Assembly (NCBI GenBank): GCA_934293375.1
Contig: CAKQYS010000001.1
Span: 310,001 to 374,000, forward strand
From: an uncultured Lachnospiraceae bacterium
GTDB lineage: Bacteria; Bacillota; Clostridia; Lachnospirales; Lachnospiraceae
DNA: 64,000 nucleotides
Reading direction: 5' to 3'
Shown: piece by piece, positions 33,902 to 43,322 of the stretch
How the letters are laid out: each line of letters starts with the position of its first letter
Position numbering within the stretch: position 1 is the stretch's first letter
Program-made: the position numbers and the translations under genes
Notes under the pieces: model-generated
What the model saw: the letters and a program-made list of their open reading frames with translations, nothing else
Databases searched by the model: none
What the model was told of the DNA's origin: nothing

Positions 33902-34219
33902 CTACACCTGTATATCAAAATTTACTCTATGCACCGGTTCAGGCTCTTTATCATCCGTATCCTGACCTTCTGCACACTGTTTCTTTTTCCTGCGATCCTG
34001 ATACTTTTGATTTCCCTCTTTGGATGCATCATACTGATAATCATGGAGTTCTAATGTATCTTTCGGAATCACTGTGTCCTTTGCCTGTTCCACATGACGC
34101 TGCATCGTCTGCATTGCCTGTGAATTTTCAATTGCAGTCCGCTGATTCATATTCTGTTGCGATTGCGATACCGTATCCGTATGCGGAATTAACATTTGTA
34201 AAGGGACCTGTCCTATCAT
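33902..34219 (-). CDS. Small hydrophilic protein of unknown function in the fla/che operon
   Basis: 105 residues, no membrane segment, rich in Gln, Asp, Glu and Lys. A weakly helical N-terminal half (QSQQNMNQRTAIENS..., MQRHVEQAK) and a charged C-terminal half with KYQDRRKKKQ. I recognise no family. ATG 34219 follows AAAGGAG at proper spacing. It lies 30 bp after fapA and 7 bp before the SwrB-position gene, so it is translated with them. Confidence 0.65.
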   Translation of the reverse strand: MIGQVPLQMLIPHTDTVSQSQQNMNQRTAIENSQAMQTMQRHVEQAKDTVIPKDTLELHDYQYDASKEGNQKYQDRRKKKQCAEGQDTDDKEPEPVHRVNFDIQV

Positions 34220-34249
34220 ATACATACTCCTTTCTCCACATCCGGGTCT

Positions 34250-35857
34250 TTAATAGCCTTCCATCTGTATCTCTCCCTGCTTCAGACGAAATCTGCATCG
34301 TCTGATATCAGAGGTTTTCACAATATGTCTGTTACCATTTAAGAACAATTCCGTACCCGGATTCGCTACATCAGCCACTTTAATAATACAATCTTTTCCT
34401 TTTTCTGCGGCATCATTCAATTGTGCGATTTCTTCAATATTCTGTTGGCGTTTCGCCACTAACTGCTTCTGATTCACACCTACCGCCTGAATCTTCTTTA
34501 CCTGATCCGGCGTAAATCTAGCACCCTTTGACATCTGCAGTTTGAAAGCCTCTAATATTTTATTAAACTTTACAACCTCTTCTCCCAATTGCTCATTTTC
34601 CTCTGTCAGACTCGCAAGTCTCTCTAACTGTTCTTTGGTAACGCCGGCTCTCAAAACAGAAACTGTCTCCATCTGATTACCGATCGCATGTGCATCAATC
34701 ATATGTCCGGCTTCGGTCTCACCGCCAATAATAAATGCTTTGCGGCCACTTACCACAATATCGTTACCTGCATGTGCCTTGCAATGCAGCAATGAACCAA
34801 CTGTAATATTGTTGCCCGCTACCAGTGTACCACTTTCGACAAACTTTGCAACAATATTCTGTGCTGCCTCTAAATATCCGCGTGACATCCCCTGCATACC
34901 ACGCTTTAGGACAATGCTGTCCCCTGAATATATCTTTGCGCCCTCCACTACACCATTGACCTGTACACTTCCCTTTGCACGAACCGTAAATCCGGTACGG
35001 ACATTACCTGTCACCACAACATCCCCATCATACGAAATGTCTCCTGTAGAAGCATCCACATCAGCAGCTACGGTATAAGTATTCGATACAAATACACTGT
35101 CACCTTCCAGTCTGACATCACCGGAAACCGCACTATACATCTTCAATTTATCTTCTGATATCTGAACATTCCTACTCTGTTTTAACACCAGATGTTTTAC
35201 CTTGGCCGGCACAATCTGTGCCCCAAATATTGTCACTCCCGGTATTCCCGGCTTTGCAGGTGTCAAGGTAGCTAACAGATCACCTTTACTTACTCTTGTA
35301 AATATATTCAGATCATGGAAATCTACAGAACCATCTTCCAGCTGTTTTGGTTTACCCGTTGGATTTGTGTCGAAATGATATGTAATATAAGCATCTGCTC
35401 CCTGCACAGCCGGAGTTCCTTTTGCCACCGGAATATCAGTACAATATGGACGACTGATCACAAACTTCTTCAAAATATCTGTTAAAATACCCTCAGTAAT
35501 ACGATATGTCTTTAGTTCCTGCACGATCTCTTCCACAGCCATCGTCACACCTTTTGTTGATGGTGGATAAAATCTTGCCACAGCACGCATCCCATCCTGG
35601 GATGTACGAACCCGCATCATCTCGTTACACTCAAGAGATGCTGTATCAGAAAGCTTTAAATGCCCAGGTACACCCGACAGTGTCTGAATCTCCGCATTTA
35701 ACAACTTAATGTCATATCCTGAAATGCCCATTTGTGATAAGTAATCAGACAACTCATTGATATCGATCGGTCTGCCACCATCCACAGGGGGATACAAAAT
35801 CACATAGGTTCCATCTTCTTTATTTTCCAACTGAAAATATCCATTTCTAACCGCCAT
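34250..35857 (-). CDS. fapA: FapA family protein (DUF342)
   Basis: A 535-residue protein with an N-terminal region (to ~170), a central right-handed beta-helix of repeated polymer-like turns (YDGDVVVTGNVRTGFTVRAKG type, with VNGVVEGAKIYSGDSIV and LVAGNNITVGS further on), and a C-terminal coiled coil (~400-470) with QLVAKRQQNIEEIAQL. This is the DUF342/FapA architecture, named flagellar assembly protein A in Vibrio. Its exact role is not settled. It lies 23 bp after sigD. Confidence 0.88.
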   Translation of the reverse strand: MAVRNGYFQLENKEDGTYVILYPPVDGGRPIDINELSDYLSQMGISGYDIKLLNAEIQTLSGVPGHLKLSDTASLECNEMMRVRTSQDGMRAVARFYPPSTKGVTMAVEEIVQELKTYRITEGILTDILKKFVISRPYCTDIPVAKGTPAVQGADAYITYHFDTNPTGKPKQLEDGSVDFHDLNIFTRVSKGDLLATLTPAKPGIPGVTIFGAQIVPAKVKHLVLKQSRNVQISEDKLKMYSAVSGDVRLEGDSVFVSNTYTVAADVDASTGDISYDGDVVVTGNVRTGFTVRAKGSVQVNGVVEGAKIYSGDSIVLKRGMQGMSRGYLEAAQNIVAKFVESGTLVAGNNITVGSLLHCKAHAGNDIVVSGRKAFIIGGETEAGHMIDAHAIGNQMETVSVLRAGVTKEQLERLASLTEENEQLGEEVVKFNKILEAFKLQMSKGARFTPDQVKKIQAVGVNQKQLVAKRQQNIEEIAQLNDAAEKGKDCIIKVADVANPGTELFLNGNRHIVKTSDIRRCRFRLKQGEIQMEGY

Positions 35858-35880
35858 CGCGCTCCCCCTATCTCTTTCAT

Positions 35881-36642
35881 TTAGGCTGAAAACATGATCC
35901 TGATATCTTCCCCTAGGATCTGTTTCATTTTTGCCAATGCTTTTGTATGAATCTGTGAGATTCTGGATTCTGAGAGTTCCAAAACCGCACTGATCTCTTT
36001 GATCGTCAGATCATCATAATAATACAGGGAAATGACCTTACGCTCGTTTTCCTTTAATGATTCAAATGACTTTATCAGTTTCGCCTTCAATTCCACTTTT
36101 TCAAATGCTGCCTCAGGCTCAGATGAGGAACCATATTTTACATCTGAACCGTGGTATTCATTGCCCAGATCCAGATATTCATCCAGAGAAGATATACTCG
36201 TAACCTGTCCCTGCCAGCTATAATATTCATCTACGCTGATTCCCAGCCTGTCAGATATCTCTTCCTCTGTTGCCTGTCGTCCGGTCTCTGACTGAATCTG
36301 TGCCGTCACATTTTCCATCTGCTTTTGCTTCTGCCTGACGGAACGGGGGATCCAGTCTAATTTCCGGATCTGATCCAGGATAGAACCTCTGATTCTGAGA
36401 CTGGCATATGTTTCAAATTTATTCCCCTTCATATAATTGAATTTATCAATTGCATCTATCAAACCAAAAATGCCATAGCTGACCAGATCCTCATATTCTA
36501 CGGCATAACCCAAATACATATTGACGCGTCCTGCCACAACCTTCACAAGTGGAATATACTCCATGATCAGTTGTTCTCTGATAGCAGCGTCATGTGTTTT
36601 TTCATATTTCGTCCATAACGCATTTCGTTCTTCTTCCTTCAA
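35881..36642 (-). CDS. sigD: RNA polymerase sigma-28 factor (SigD/FliA)
   Basis: Directs transcription of late flagellar and chemotaxis genes. The 253-residue protein has region 2 (YIPLVKVVAGRVNMYLG, DLVSYGIFGLIDAIDKF, FETYASLRIRGSILDQIR), region 3 and region 4 (LKENERKVISLYYYDDLTIKEISAVLELSESRISQIHTKAL, shown in part). All are typical of FliA/SigD. It sits 12 bp downstream of the small membrane protein gene within the fla/che operon. No anti-sigma factor FlgM gene appears in the window. Confidence 0.95.
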   Translation of the reverse strand: MKEEERNALWTKYEKTHDAAIREQLIMEYIPLVKVVAGRVNMYLGYAVEYEDLVSYGIFGLIDAIDKFNYMKGNKFETYASLRIRGSILDQIRKLDWIPRSVRQKQKQMENVTAQIQSETGRQATEEEISDRLGISVDEYYSWQGQVTSISSLDEYLDLGNEYHGSDVKYGSSSEPEAAFEKVELKAKLIKSFESLKENERKVISLYYYDDLTIKEISAVLELSESRISQIHTKALAKMKQILGEDIRIMFSA

Positions 36643-36654
36643 TCAATTCACCCC

Positions 36655-36957
36655 TTAAGAAAGTTGATCTGTACCCACTTCCTGTTCTGAATCCATCTTC
36701 TCCTGTTCATCTGCCTGTGCGTCTGTCTGCTCTAAATCCTCCCGTTCATCGGCGTTCTGTTTTGGCACCTCTATCGTCTTCTGAATGATATACACAACAA
36801 TATCACCGATAATCGCAAAACCTGCCAATACAACCAACAAATGTACCAGACTAACCGTCAGGTCTCTTCCGGTTTTATAATCGCAGATCATCATTGCCAG
36901 TCCTGCCACAAGCATGATCAATAACTTTAAATACTTTAGCTTCTCGTGATTATTCAT
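36655..36957 (-). CDS. Small two-helix membrane protein between cheD and sigD
   Basis: 100 residues with two transmembrane helices (~10-26 and ~33-60) and an acidic, Gln- and Glu-rich cytoplasmic tail. No recognised family. Gaps of 12 bp on each side show that it is an integral member of the fla/che operon. No counterpart lies between cheD and sigD in Bacillus as I know that operon. Confidence 0.7.
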   Translation of the reverse strand: MNNHEKLKYLKLLIMLVAGLAMMICDYKTGRDLTVSLVHLLVVLAGFAIIGDIVVYIIQKTIEVPKQNADEREDLEQTDAQADEQEKMDSEQEVGTDQLS

Positions 36958-36969
36958 ACCCTATACCTG

Positions 36970-37455
36970 TTATATAGACTTCTCAACCCGTCCTGTCGAT
37001 GTTACACGCATCATACAGGTATCCGGATCAAACAGAATCGTCCTTCCATAATTTAACCCCACATCCTGTGCCATCAATGGAATATGGTATTGATTTAACA
37101 TTTCCCGGACAACCTTCACATTCTGATATCCAATACTTGTCTCTTCCGATGTTTTGGAAAAATCAAACATTCTGGCACCTCCGGCAATCTTGGCTTTTAA
37201 TGTATGTACACGGCATCCCCGTTTCTCTAACATCTCGACCAATAATGTGACGCCTGTATCTGCAAATTTTGCCCGGTTTGTATTTTCACGAATTCTAGTA
37301 CTATCTGGCAGCATTACATGCACCAGACCCGCAATTTTTTTTGCCTCGTCATAAATCACAACACCAACGCAGGATCCAAGACCTATTGTAGTTATTGCAT
37401 CCGGGGCTTCACATATTTCCAATGCGGCAATTCCAACCTTGACAACATTACCCAT
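36970..37455 (-). CDS. cheD: Chemoreceptor glutamine deamidase CheD
   Basis: Deamidates receptor glutamines and works with CheC. The 161-residue protein has the Cys-His-Thr set: GLGSCVGVVIYD (Cys ~28), GLVHVMLPDS (His ~46) and the later IAGGARMF segment with a Thr/Ser partner. It follows cheC by 8 bp, the usual pairing. Confidence 0.95.
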   Translation of the reverse strand: MGNVVKVGIAALEICEAPDAITTIGLGSCVGVVIYDEAKKIAGLVHVMLPDSTRIRENTNRAKFADTGVTLLVEMLEKRGCRVHTLKAKIAGGARMFDFSKTSEETSIGYQNVKVVREMLNQYHIPLMAQDVGLNYGRTILFDPDTCMMRVTSTGRVEKSI

Positions 37456-37463
37456 AATTCTCT

Positions 37464-38084
37464 CTACTCTCCAAATGACAATACCTTACACATCTTTTCG
37501 TAGGAATCCGCACTTGATATCATGAATAGATGACCCTTTATATCCAGTTCATCATCGTCAAATGAAGATTCTACCAGAAACGCCTTATCTCCAGTCTGTC
37601 CAAACTCTACTACCGGAACACTCAGGATTGCGCCCGCCATATCCACACAGATCTGCGGTGGCAGAAGCTTTAAATGCAGTCCCGTCAAAGACTCCAATGC
37701 AGACAGATAAGATCCCCCTATGATATTGCCGGTTTCTTTCATTGCCGAAGCCTGCAAATGACTATATTCTTTCATCTCATCTTTCGTCTTTAACAAATGA
37801 TTGATCATATTATCTGCCTGTGACTTCTCAAGCACAAATAAAAGCATTCCCTGTGCATCTCCATCAAACAAACTCAGCACTGCAACTGCAAGATTCTCCG
37901 GTCCACCTAACAGATTCATGACAGCATCAAAATCCAATGCCATTACATGTGTAAAATCGATCGTCAGCTTACAATTCAGCATAAGTGACATTGCCGTTGC
38001 AGCATTTCCAATCCCGATATTACCAATCTCGGACAATATATCCTTCTCTTTCGTTGCAAGAGCATCAAATTCTTTTTCTTTCAT
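37464..38084 (-). CDS. cheC: CheY-P phosphatase CheC
   Basis: Dephosphorylates CheY-P. The 206-residue protein has both phosphatase signatures, ILSEIGNIGIGNAATAMS near residue 15 and MKETGNIIGGSYLSAL near residue 113, each with the Glu and Asn used in the family. It is the CheC rather than the CheX type. It lies 27 bp after cheW. Confidence 0.94.
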   Translation of the reverse strand: MKEKEFDALATKEKDILSEIGNIGIGNAATAMSLMLNCKLTIDFTHVMALDFDAVMNLLGGPENLAVAVLSLFDGDAQGMLLFVLEKSQADNMINHLLKTKDEMKEYSHLQASAMKETGNIIGGSYLSALESLTGLHLKLLPPQICVDMAGAILSVPVVEFGQTGDKAFLVESSFDDDELDIKGHLFMISSADSYEKMCKVLSFGE

Positions 38085-38111
38085 TGTGCCACCTCTCTTT
38101 AGTCCTTATGA

Positions 38112-38570
38112 TCAGTCATTATCAATATCATTTAACAGACTGCCGATATTCAGTAAAGAAATCAATGTGTCTCCATATTTTCCTACACCGATCAGGGTTG
38201 AAGGTTCATCTACACCTGTATCGAAGCTTGGCTTTTCCACATCCTCTTCCGACAATGTCACGACTTCCCGCACCTCATCCACTACAATACCAAGTTTTGC
38301 GTTCTGCTCTGTCTTAATGATAATGATCCTTGTTGCATTTGTTGCATCCTTCATATCCAGTTCAAACTTCAACCTTAGGCTCATAACCGGAACAATCTCC
38401 CCTCGCAGATTGATCACACCCATGAAATAAGACTGTGTCTTTGGCACACGGGTAGGTTTCTGAAACCGCACAATATTATCTACATATCCAATCTCTATAC
38501 CATATTGCTCATCATCCAATTTCACAACAATATACTGCTTGTTCTCACTTTGCACTGCATTCTGATCCAT
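38112..38570 (-). CDS. cheW: Chemotaxis coupling protein CheW
   Basis: Couples receptors to CheA. The 152-residue protein has IVVKLDDEQYGIEIGYVDNIVRF and the MGVINLRGEIVPVMSLR signature. ATG 38570 follows AGGGAGGGG; an upstream in-frame start would overlap the cheA end. It starts 13 bp after cheA. Confidence 0.94.
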   Translation of the reverse strand: MDQNAVQSENKQYIVVKLDDEQYGIEIGYVDNIVRFQKPTRVPKTQSYFMGVINLRGEIVPVMSLRLKFELDMKDATNATRIIIIKTEQNAKLGIVVDEVREVVTLSEEDVEKPSFDTGVDEPSTLIGVGKYGDTLISLLNIGSLLNDIDND

Positions 38571-38583
38571 GTTATACCCCTCC

Positions 38584-40641
38584 CTATACCAATGTATTTG
38601 AATCAATAATCAGGGCAACCTCGCCATCACCTAAAATGGTTGCACCACTGATCATTCTTGGAATTCTTATATACTTGCCAAGTGGCTTAATCACGATCTC
38701 CTGCTGACCGATCAGGTTATCGATCACCAGACCTGCCTGTTTGTCTCCCTTCTTTACAATTACAACAATCAGATTATCTGACTCGTGTTCGGAAGGTTCA
38801 CAATCTAATATCTTATCTAATCTGACAAGCGGAATGACGGACCCTCTTAAATTGATAACTTCATTAGACTGTACATACTTCACCTCTGAGGCCGGAACAT
38901 CCTCAACTGTTACAATGGAATTCAGAGGCAATGCATATTTCTCATCCCGGATTTCCACCATTAACGCCTGAATGATCGCAAGTGTCAATGGAAGTCTGAC
39001 AATAAAGGTAGTGCCTTCGCCCAGCTTGCTGACTACTTCGACATCACCGCCCAGGCCCTCGATCTTATTCTTCACGACATCCAGTCCTACACCCCGGCCT
39101 GATACATCAGAGATTTTCTCTGCAGTGGAAAATGCCGGTTTGAATAAAAGGTCAATTGCATCCTTATCAGAAAGATAAGCTGCCTGCTCTTCTGTAATGT
39201 GTCCTTTCTTGATCGCCGACTGCTTTACCTTTTCAACATCAATTCCACCACCATCATCGCTGACTTCGATCGTTACATTGTTACCATCCTGATATGCATT
39301 TAAGCGGATCGTTCCAACCTGTGGTTTTCCCTTCTGGATACGCTCCAATGTCGGCTCCAAGCCATGATCTGCAGCATTCCGCAGCATATGCATCAGTGGA
39401 TCTCCAATCTCATCAATCACAGTACGGTCAAGCTCTGTATCCTCACCTGACATGATCAGCTCCATCTCTTTATTTAACTTCTTGGAAAGATCACGGATCA
39501 TACGAGGGAATCTGTTGACTACGCTCTCAATCGGAACCATTCGAACCTTCATAACAGACTCATGAATATTGGTTGTAATACGCTCTAAATATTCTATTTG
39601 TTCATTAAAGCTCTGGCTGTTACCATCTACAGCGCCAACAGATACCAGACCGTTCTTTGCAATGATCAACTCACTCACCTGATTCATCAGGTCATCTAAT
39701 TTTTCAATGTCCACGCGGACAGATCTGTTTACAACTGCCTTTCCGCTCTTCTTTTCAGGTTTCTTTGCCGGTGCCTCTTTTTGCTTCGGCTGACTATCCG
39801 CAGGAATCTTTTCTTCCGTCTTTGTCTCTTCTTTAACCGGTTCGGCAGAAAGATCAATATCACCTACTACACAGTCCTCAATCTCTGACACATCCATAAC
39901 AGCTTTTTTTACATCATCTGCAGACTTCTCGGTAATCACAAACATGCTGAAATCCAGATCAAACTTCTCGTCTTCAATATCCTGTGTTCCGGGTTCTGAC
40001 TTGATGACTTCGCCGATTGCTTCAATATTCTTAAATACCAGAAATGCTCTAGCCGCTTTTAGAATACATGTCTGCTGAATGAAAACAGTCACTCCATATA
40101 CATGCTTTCCACTGTCCTGTGCCTCAGCAATAGCATTTCTTTCAAAATCTGCAATCTGCATATGCTTATACTTTTCCTTGTCAGCATCAGATGCAGGAGC
40201 AACAGGTGCCGATCCGTCTGCCGCAGAAGCAGCAGGTGCTTCCTGTGCCGGTGCCACACCTGCAGTCAAACATGCATTCAGCTGTGCGATCAGCTCCTCA
40301 TTATCTTCCGTGCCCTCATCAGCAGTCTCTCTGATACTGGTCACATAAACCTCTAATGCATCTAAACACTTAAATAAGACATCGATCAGATCCGGGGTAA
40401 CACTCATCTTACCATTACGGATCTCAGAGAAAACATTCTCCATATCATGTGTCAGTCTCTGCATACGCTTAAATCCCATTGTACCTGCCATACCCTTAAG
40501 AGAATGGGCAGCTCTAAAGATCTCATTGATTGTATCCTCGTTATCTGCCTCTGATTCCAATGCAAGTACCTGATCATTCAGTGTCTGTAAATGTTCATTG
40601 CTCTCATCGATAAATATTTCGAGATATTGACTTAAATCCAT
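38584..40641 (-). CDS. cheA: Chemotaxis histidine kinase CheA
   Basis: A 685-residue sensor kinase with all five domains. P1 HPt has AAHSLKGMAG (phospho-His at 46); an Ala/Pro linker follows at ~130-155; P2 lies at ~170-270; P3 dimerisation is at ~305-370; the P4 ATPase has DHGLE, DDGGGID and GRGVGLDVV; and P5 is CheW-like (NLRGSVIPLVRLD). The ATG lies one base after the cheB stop, with GGGGTG upstream inside cheB. Confidence 0.97.
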   Translation of the reverse strand: MDLSQYLEIFIDESNEHLQTLNDQVLALESEADNEDTINEIFRAAHSLKGMAGTMGFKRMQRLTHDMENVFSEIRNGKMSVTPDLIDVLFKCLDALEVYVTSIRETADEGTEDNEELIAQLNACLTAGVAPAQEAPAASAADGSAPVAPASDADKEKYKHMQIADFERNAIAEAQDSGKHVYGVTVFIQQTCILKAARAFLVFKNIEAIGEVIKSEPGTQDIEDEKFDLDFSMFVITEKSADDVKKAVMDVSEIEDCVVGDIDLSAEPVKEETKTEEKIPADSQPKQKEAPAKKPEKKSGKAVVNRSVRVDIEKLDDLMNQVSELIIAKNGLVSVGAVDGNSQSFNEQIEYLERITTNIHESVMKVRMVPIESVVNRFPRMIRDLSKKLNKEMELIMSGEDTELDRTVIDEIGDPLMHMLRNAADHGLEPTLERIQKGKPQVGTIRLNAYQDGNNVTIEVSDDGGGIDVEKVKQSAIKKGHITEEQAAYLSDKDAIDLLFKPAFSTAEKISDVSGRGVGLDVVKNKIEGLGGDVEVVSKLGEGTTFIVRLPLTLAIIQALMVEIRDEKYALPLNSIVTVEDVPASEVKYVQSNEVINLRGSVIPLVRLDKILDCEPSEHESDNLIVVIVKKGDKQAGLVIDNLIGQQEIVIKPLGKYIRIPRMISGATILGDGEVALIIDSNTLV

Positions 40642-40642
40642 G

Positions 40643-41686
40643 CTATTGCACCCCCACTTGTTTTATTATTGCATCTGCAATTTCATTTAATGGTTTAATT
40701 TCATCGACCATGCCTGCCTCCGTTATTGCCCGTGGCATACCATAAATCGTACTGGTTGCTGCATCCTGTGCTATCACATGAATGCGCTTGCTGCTATTCA
40801 GCCTTTGAATCCCTTTGGTTCCATCCGCACCCATTCCGGTCAGCACCACACATATGATCTTCTCATAATCTGAACTTTCCAGACTCTGATACATATAATT
40901 GGCACATGGTCGAAGACCGTTTACCGGAGGTTCTGTATTGTATACTACCTGATGACCATGCTTACATGGTGCAATCGTCAGATGATAGCCGCCTCTTGCA
41001 ATATAGACCGTACCATTTTCGAGAATCTCTCTATCCTCTGCCTCTTTCACATGAATGGCTGATAATGCATCCAGTCTATCTGCCAGAGACTTCGTAAACC
41101 CCGCCGGCATATGCTGTACGATCACCACAGGTGCCTGTAATGCGGAATTTAACATCGGTACAAGCTCCTGTAATGCTTTCGGTCCCCCGGTAGAGCATGC
41201 TAATGCCACCAGCATACCCTGTCCCAAATTCCCTTTCTCTGTTACCGTATGTGTCTTCCGTTCTAAAGGGATTGAATTCTCAGTCCGCTTCTCACCTGTT
41301 GCATATCGCAGAGATTCCAGAATCATATTTTCAAAATCGCCTCTGTCACGCAGGATGTTTTCCGGTTTCCGGATGAAATCCAGTGCTCCCAACGCTAATG
41401 CATCAATGGTATCCTTTGTATCACGTTTCGAATATCCGCTAAAGATAATAACCGGAATCCGAACGTGATTCTCTTTTAATACCCGCAAAAACTCGACACC
41501 ATTCATCTTTGGCATGTGCATATCGAGATATATCATATCGACATCATGCTGATCGATAATATTCAAGCCCTCAAAGCCATTGGCTGCTTCATATGTCACC
41601 TGATATTCTTTGCTTGCATTTATTATATCAGACAATACCCTTCTCATAAGTGCAGAGTCATCTATTAATAATATATTTTTCTTCAT
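40643..41686 (-). CDS. cheB: Chemotaxis methylesterase CheB
   Basis: Removes receptor methyl groups and deamidates glutamines. Of 347 residues the N-terminal receiver has the phospho-acceptor Asp55 in YLDMHMPKMNG. The C-terminal esterase has Ser in LACSTGGPKAL, His in VQHMPAGF and Asp in GMGADGTKG. It lies 5 bp after the PilZ gene. No CheR is present in the window. Confidence 0.96.
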   Translation of the reverse strand: MKKNILLIDDSALMRRVLSDIINASKEYQVTYEAANGFEGLNIIDQHDVDMIYLDMHMPKMNGVEFLRVLKENHVRIPVIIFSGYSKRDTKDTIDALALGALDFIRKPENILRDRGDFENMILESLRYATGEKRTENSIPLERKTHTVTEKGNLGQGMLVALACSTGGPKALQELVPMLNSALQAPVVIVQHMPAGFTKSLADRLDALSAIHVKEAEDREILENGTVYIARGGYHLTIAPCKHGHQVVYNTEPPVNGLRPCANYMYQSLESSDYEKIICVVLTGMGADGTKGIQRLNSSKRIHVIAQDAATSTIYGMPRAITEAGMVDEIKPLNEIADAIIKQVGVQ

Positions 41687-41691
41687 TCTAC

Positions 41692-42414
41692 CTACTTTCT
41701 ACCTCTTGAAAGACTTCTGCGCTCCTCTTCAAATATAAAATGAATGATCTTCTCCTGTACAGCTTGATCAGGTTTGACAAATTTCACACGATAATCCTTT
41801 AATCTTGGATTACCCTCTACTGGCAGACAGCGTATCGGATGTCCAAACAGGTTGATGACTTCTTCACCATCCGCTGTCCTGATTTCAAACCGCAGTTCCA
41901 AATACATATCTTCTACAGGTTCCAATGCAGATATCATCCGCACACCGCCGCCACTAAGATCCATAATAATTCCATTATACCACTTTGCCTCTTCCTGCTG
42001 TTTTAGTGTTTCCTCCTGTCCATCTAATGCCACAGTTTCCGGTACAATACGAAAATCTATATTGGTCCTATATGCGTAACGGTAGTACTCTCTTCGCTGT
42101 ACCTTGCTCAATGTTGTAAATACGGCTGCATCAAAGAAAAACATATTATCTGTTTTATACCGTTCTACCACAATTCCATTGCAGGTATACAACCCGTTTT
42201 TTGCATACACGCAGATTTCATATTTGTCATTTACAGCAAGTGGTACAACATGCCCCTCTACAAATGGCATAGCAAGCTGTAAGACATTGTTTTCTTTCAT
42301 ATCTAAAACCCGACTTGGATAAACCGGAACCTCTTCGTCATGCATACTGCCTTGAGAGAGCAAGCGCAGATCCACCTTATCCCCTATGGATATTATTTTC
42401 TCCATCTCTATCAC
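41692..42414 (-). CDS. PilZ-domain flagellar brake protein (YcgR/YpfA-like)
   Basis: A cyclic-di-GMP-binding motility regulator. The 240-residue protein has an N-terminal YcgR-type domain (to ~100), then a PilZ domain with RREYYRYAYR (RxxxR) and MDLSGGGVRM (D/NxSxxG), both c-di-GMP ligands. The GTG at 42414 overlaps the flhG stop as GTGA; an ATG three codons later is the alternative start. Placement between flhG and cheB fits the Clostridia fla/che operon. Confidence 0.9.
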   Translation of the reverse strand: MIEMEKIISIGDKVDLRLLSQGSMHDEEVPVYPSRVLDMKENNVLQLAMPFVEGHVVPLAVNDKYEICVYAKNGLYTCNGIVVERYKTDNMFFFDAAVFTTLSKVQRREYYRYAYRTNIDFRIVPETVALDGQEETLKQQEEAKWYNGIIMDLSGGGVRMISALEPVEDMYLELRFEIRTADGEEVINLFGHPIRCLPVEGNPRLKDYRVKFVKPDQAVQEKIIHFIFEEERRSLSRGRK

Positions 42415-43322
42415 CTGCCCCTTCTCCTCATCTTAAAATAATTCAAAAACATAGCCGCAATTCCCTGACTATCAGGTTTATCATATTGTCTGTCATGCAG
42501 AATCCGATCCGCAATATTCGCAATCGAAACAGATGTAGGTCCTTGTGGTCTGGAAATCATAATCGGTTTTTGTTCAATGACTGCACGTGAAATATCGCGA
42601 TCCTGACATATATATCCTATATATTCTAATTCAACATTTAAAAATTTAGAAGAAACCGTATTGAGTTTATCATAAATCTCCTGTCCCTCCGCCTCATTCT
42701 CTACTCTGTTTGAAAGCACATGGATTGTCTTTTGTTCTGCCTCAAATTCTTTTTTTCGATTCACGGTCTTTAATAGTGCATAAGCATCCGTGATTGAAGT
42801 TGGTTCCGGTGTTACAACCAATACAATCTCCGGACTGATCAACAGAAATTCCAACACTGCATCTGAAATACCGGCTCCCGTATCAATAATAATGACATCA
42901 TAAAGTCTGTCTAACTGTGACAGTTTCGCGATCAACAACTTGATATCACCTTTATCCAGATTAACGAGTTCCTGCACGCCTGATCCACCGGATATAATAC
43001 CTATATCAAGTGGGCCTGCCGTGATCACTTCCTCCAGCTTCAAATTATTGTAAATAAGATCTGCCAAATTATGTCGCGGGCGGATTCCCAGCATTACTTC
43101 AACATTGGACAATCCCAGATCCGCATCAATGATCACAACCTTTTTACCCATATGCTTCAACTGAATTGCCAGATTCACAGAAAAACTGGTCTTGCCAACA
43201 CCACCTTTTCCACTTGTCACAGCAATTACACGTGCCTTGGACGATGTTCCGGATGTCTGACCGGTGTGTTGCGAGGCTTCTTGTTTTTGCATTTTTGCTC
43301 TTAAATTTGATGCCTGATCCAC
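42411..43322 (-). CDS. flhG: Flagellar number regulator FlhG (MinD-like ATPase)
   Basis: A 303-residue MinD/ParA-type ATPase that works with FlhF to set flagellar number and place. The deviant Walker A is TSGKGGVGKTSFSVNLA and switch residues VVIIDADLGLSNVEVMLG and VIIDTGAG follow. The GTG start abuts the flhF stop (TAG-GTG). A short charged N-terminus precedes the ATPase and could hold the FlhF-activating residues. Confidence 0.94.
   Translation of the reverse strand: MDQASNLRAKMQKQEASQHTGQTSGTSSKARVIAVTSGKGGVGKTSFSVNLAIQLKHMGKKVVIIDADLGLSNVEVMLGIRPRHNLADLIYNNLKLEEVITAGPLDIGIISGGSGVQELVNLDKGDIKLLIAKLSQLDRLYDVIIIDTGAGISDAVLEFLLISPEIVLVVTPEPTSITDAYALLKTVNRKKEFEAEQKTIHVLSNRVENEAEGQEIYDKLNTVSSKFLNVELEYIGYICQDRDISRAVIEQKPIMISRPQGPTSVSIANIADRILHDRQYDKPDSQGIAAMFLNYFKMRRRGR

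Noticed and set aside
37801..38430. Plus-strand open frame (209 codons)
   Set aside because: Antisense to cheC and cheW, no support.
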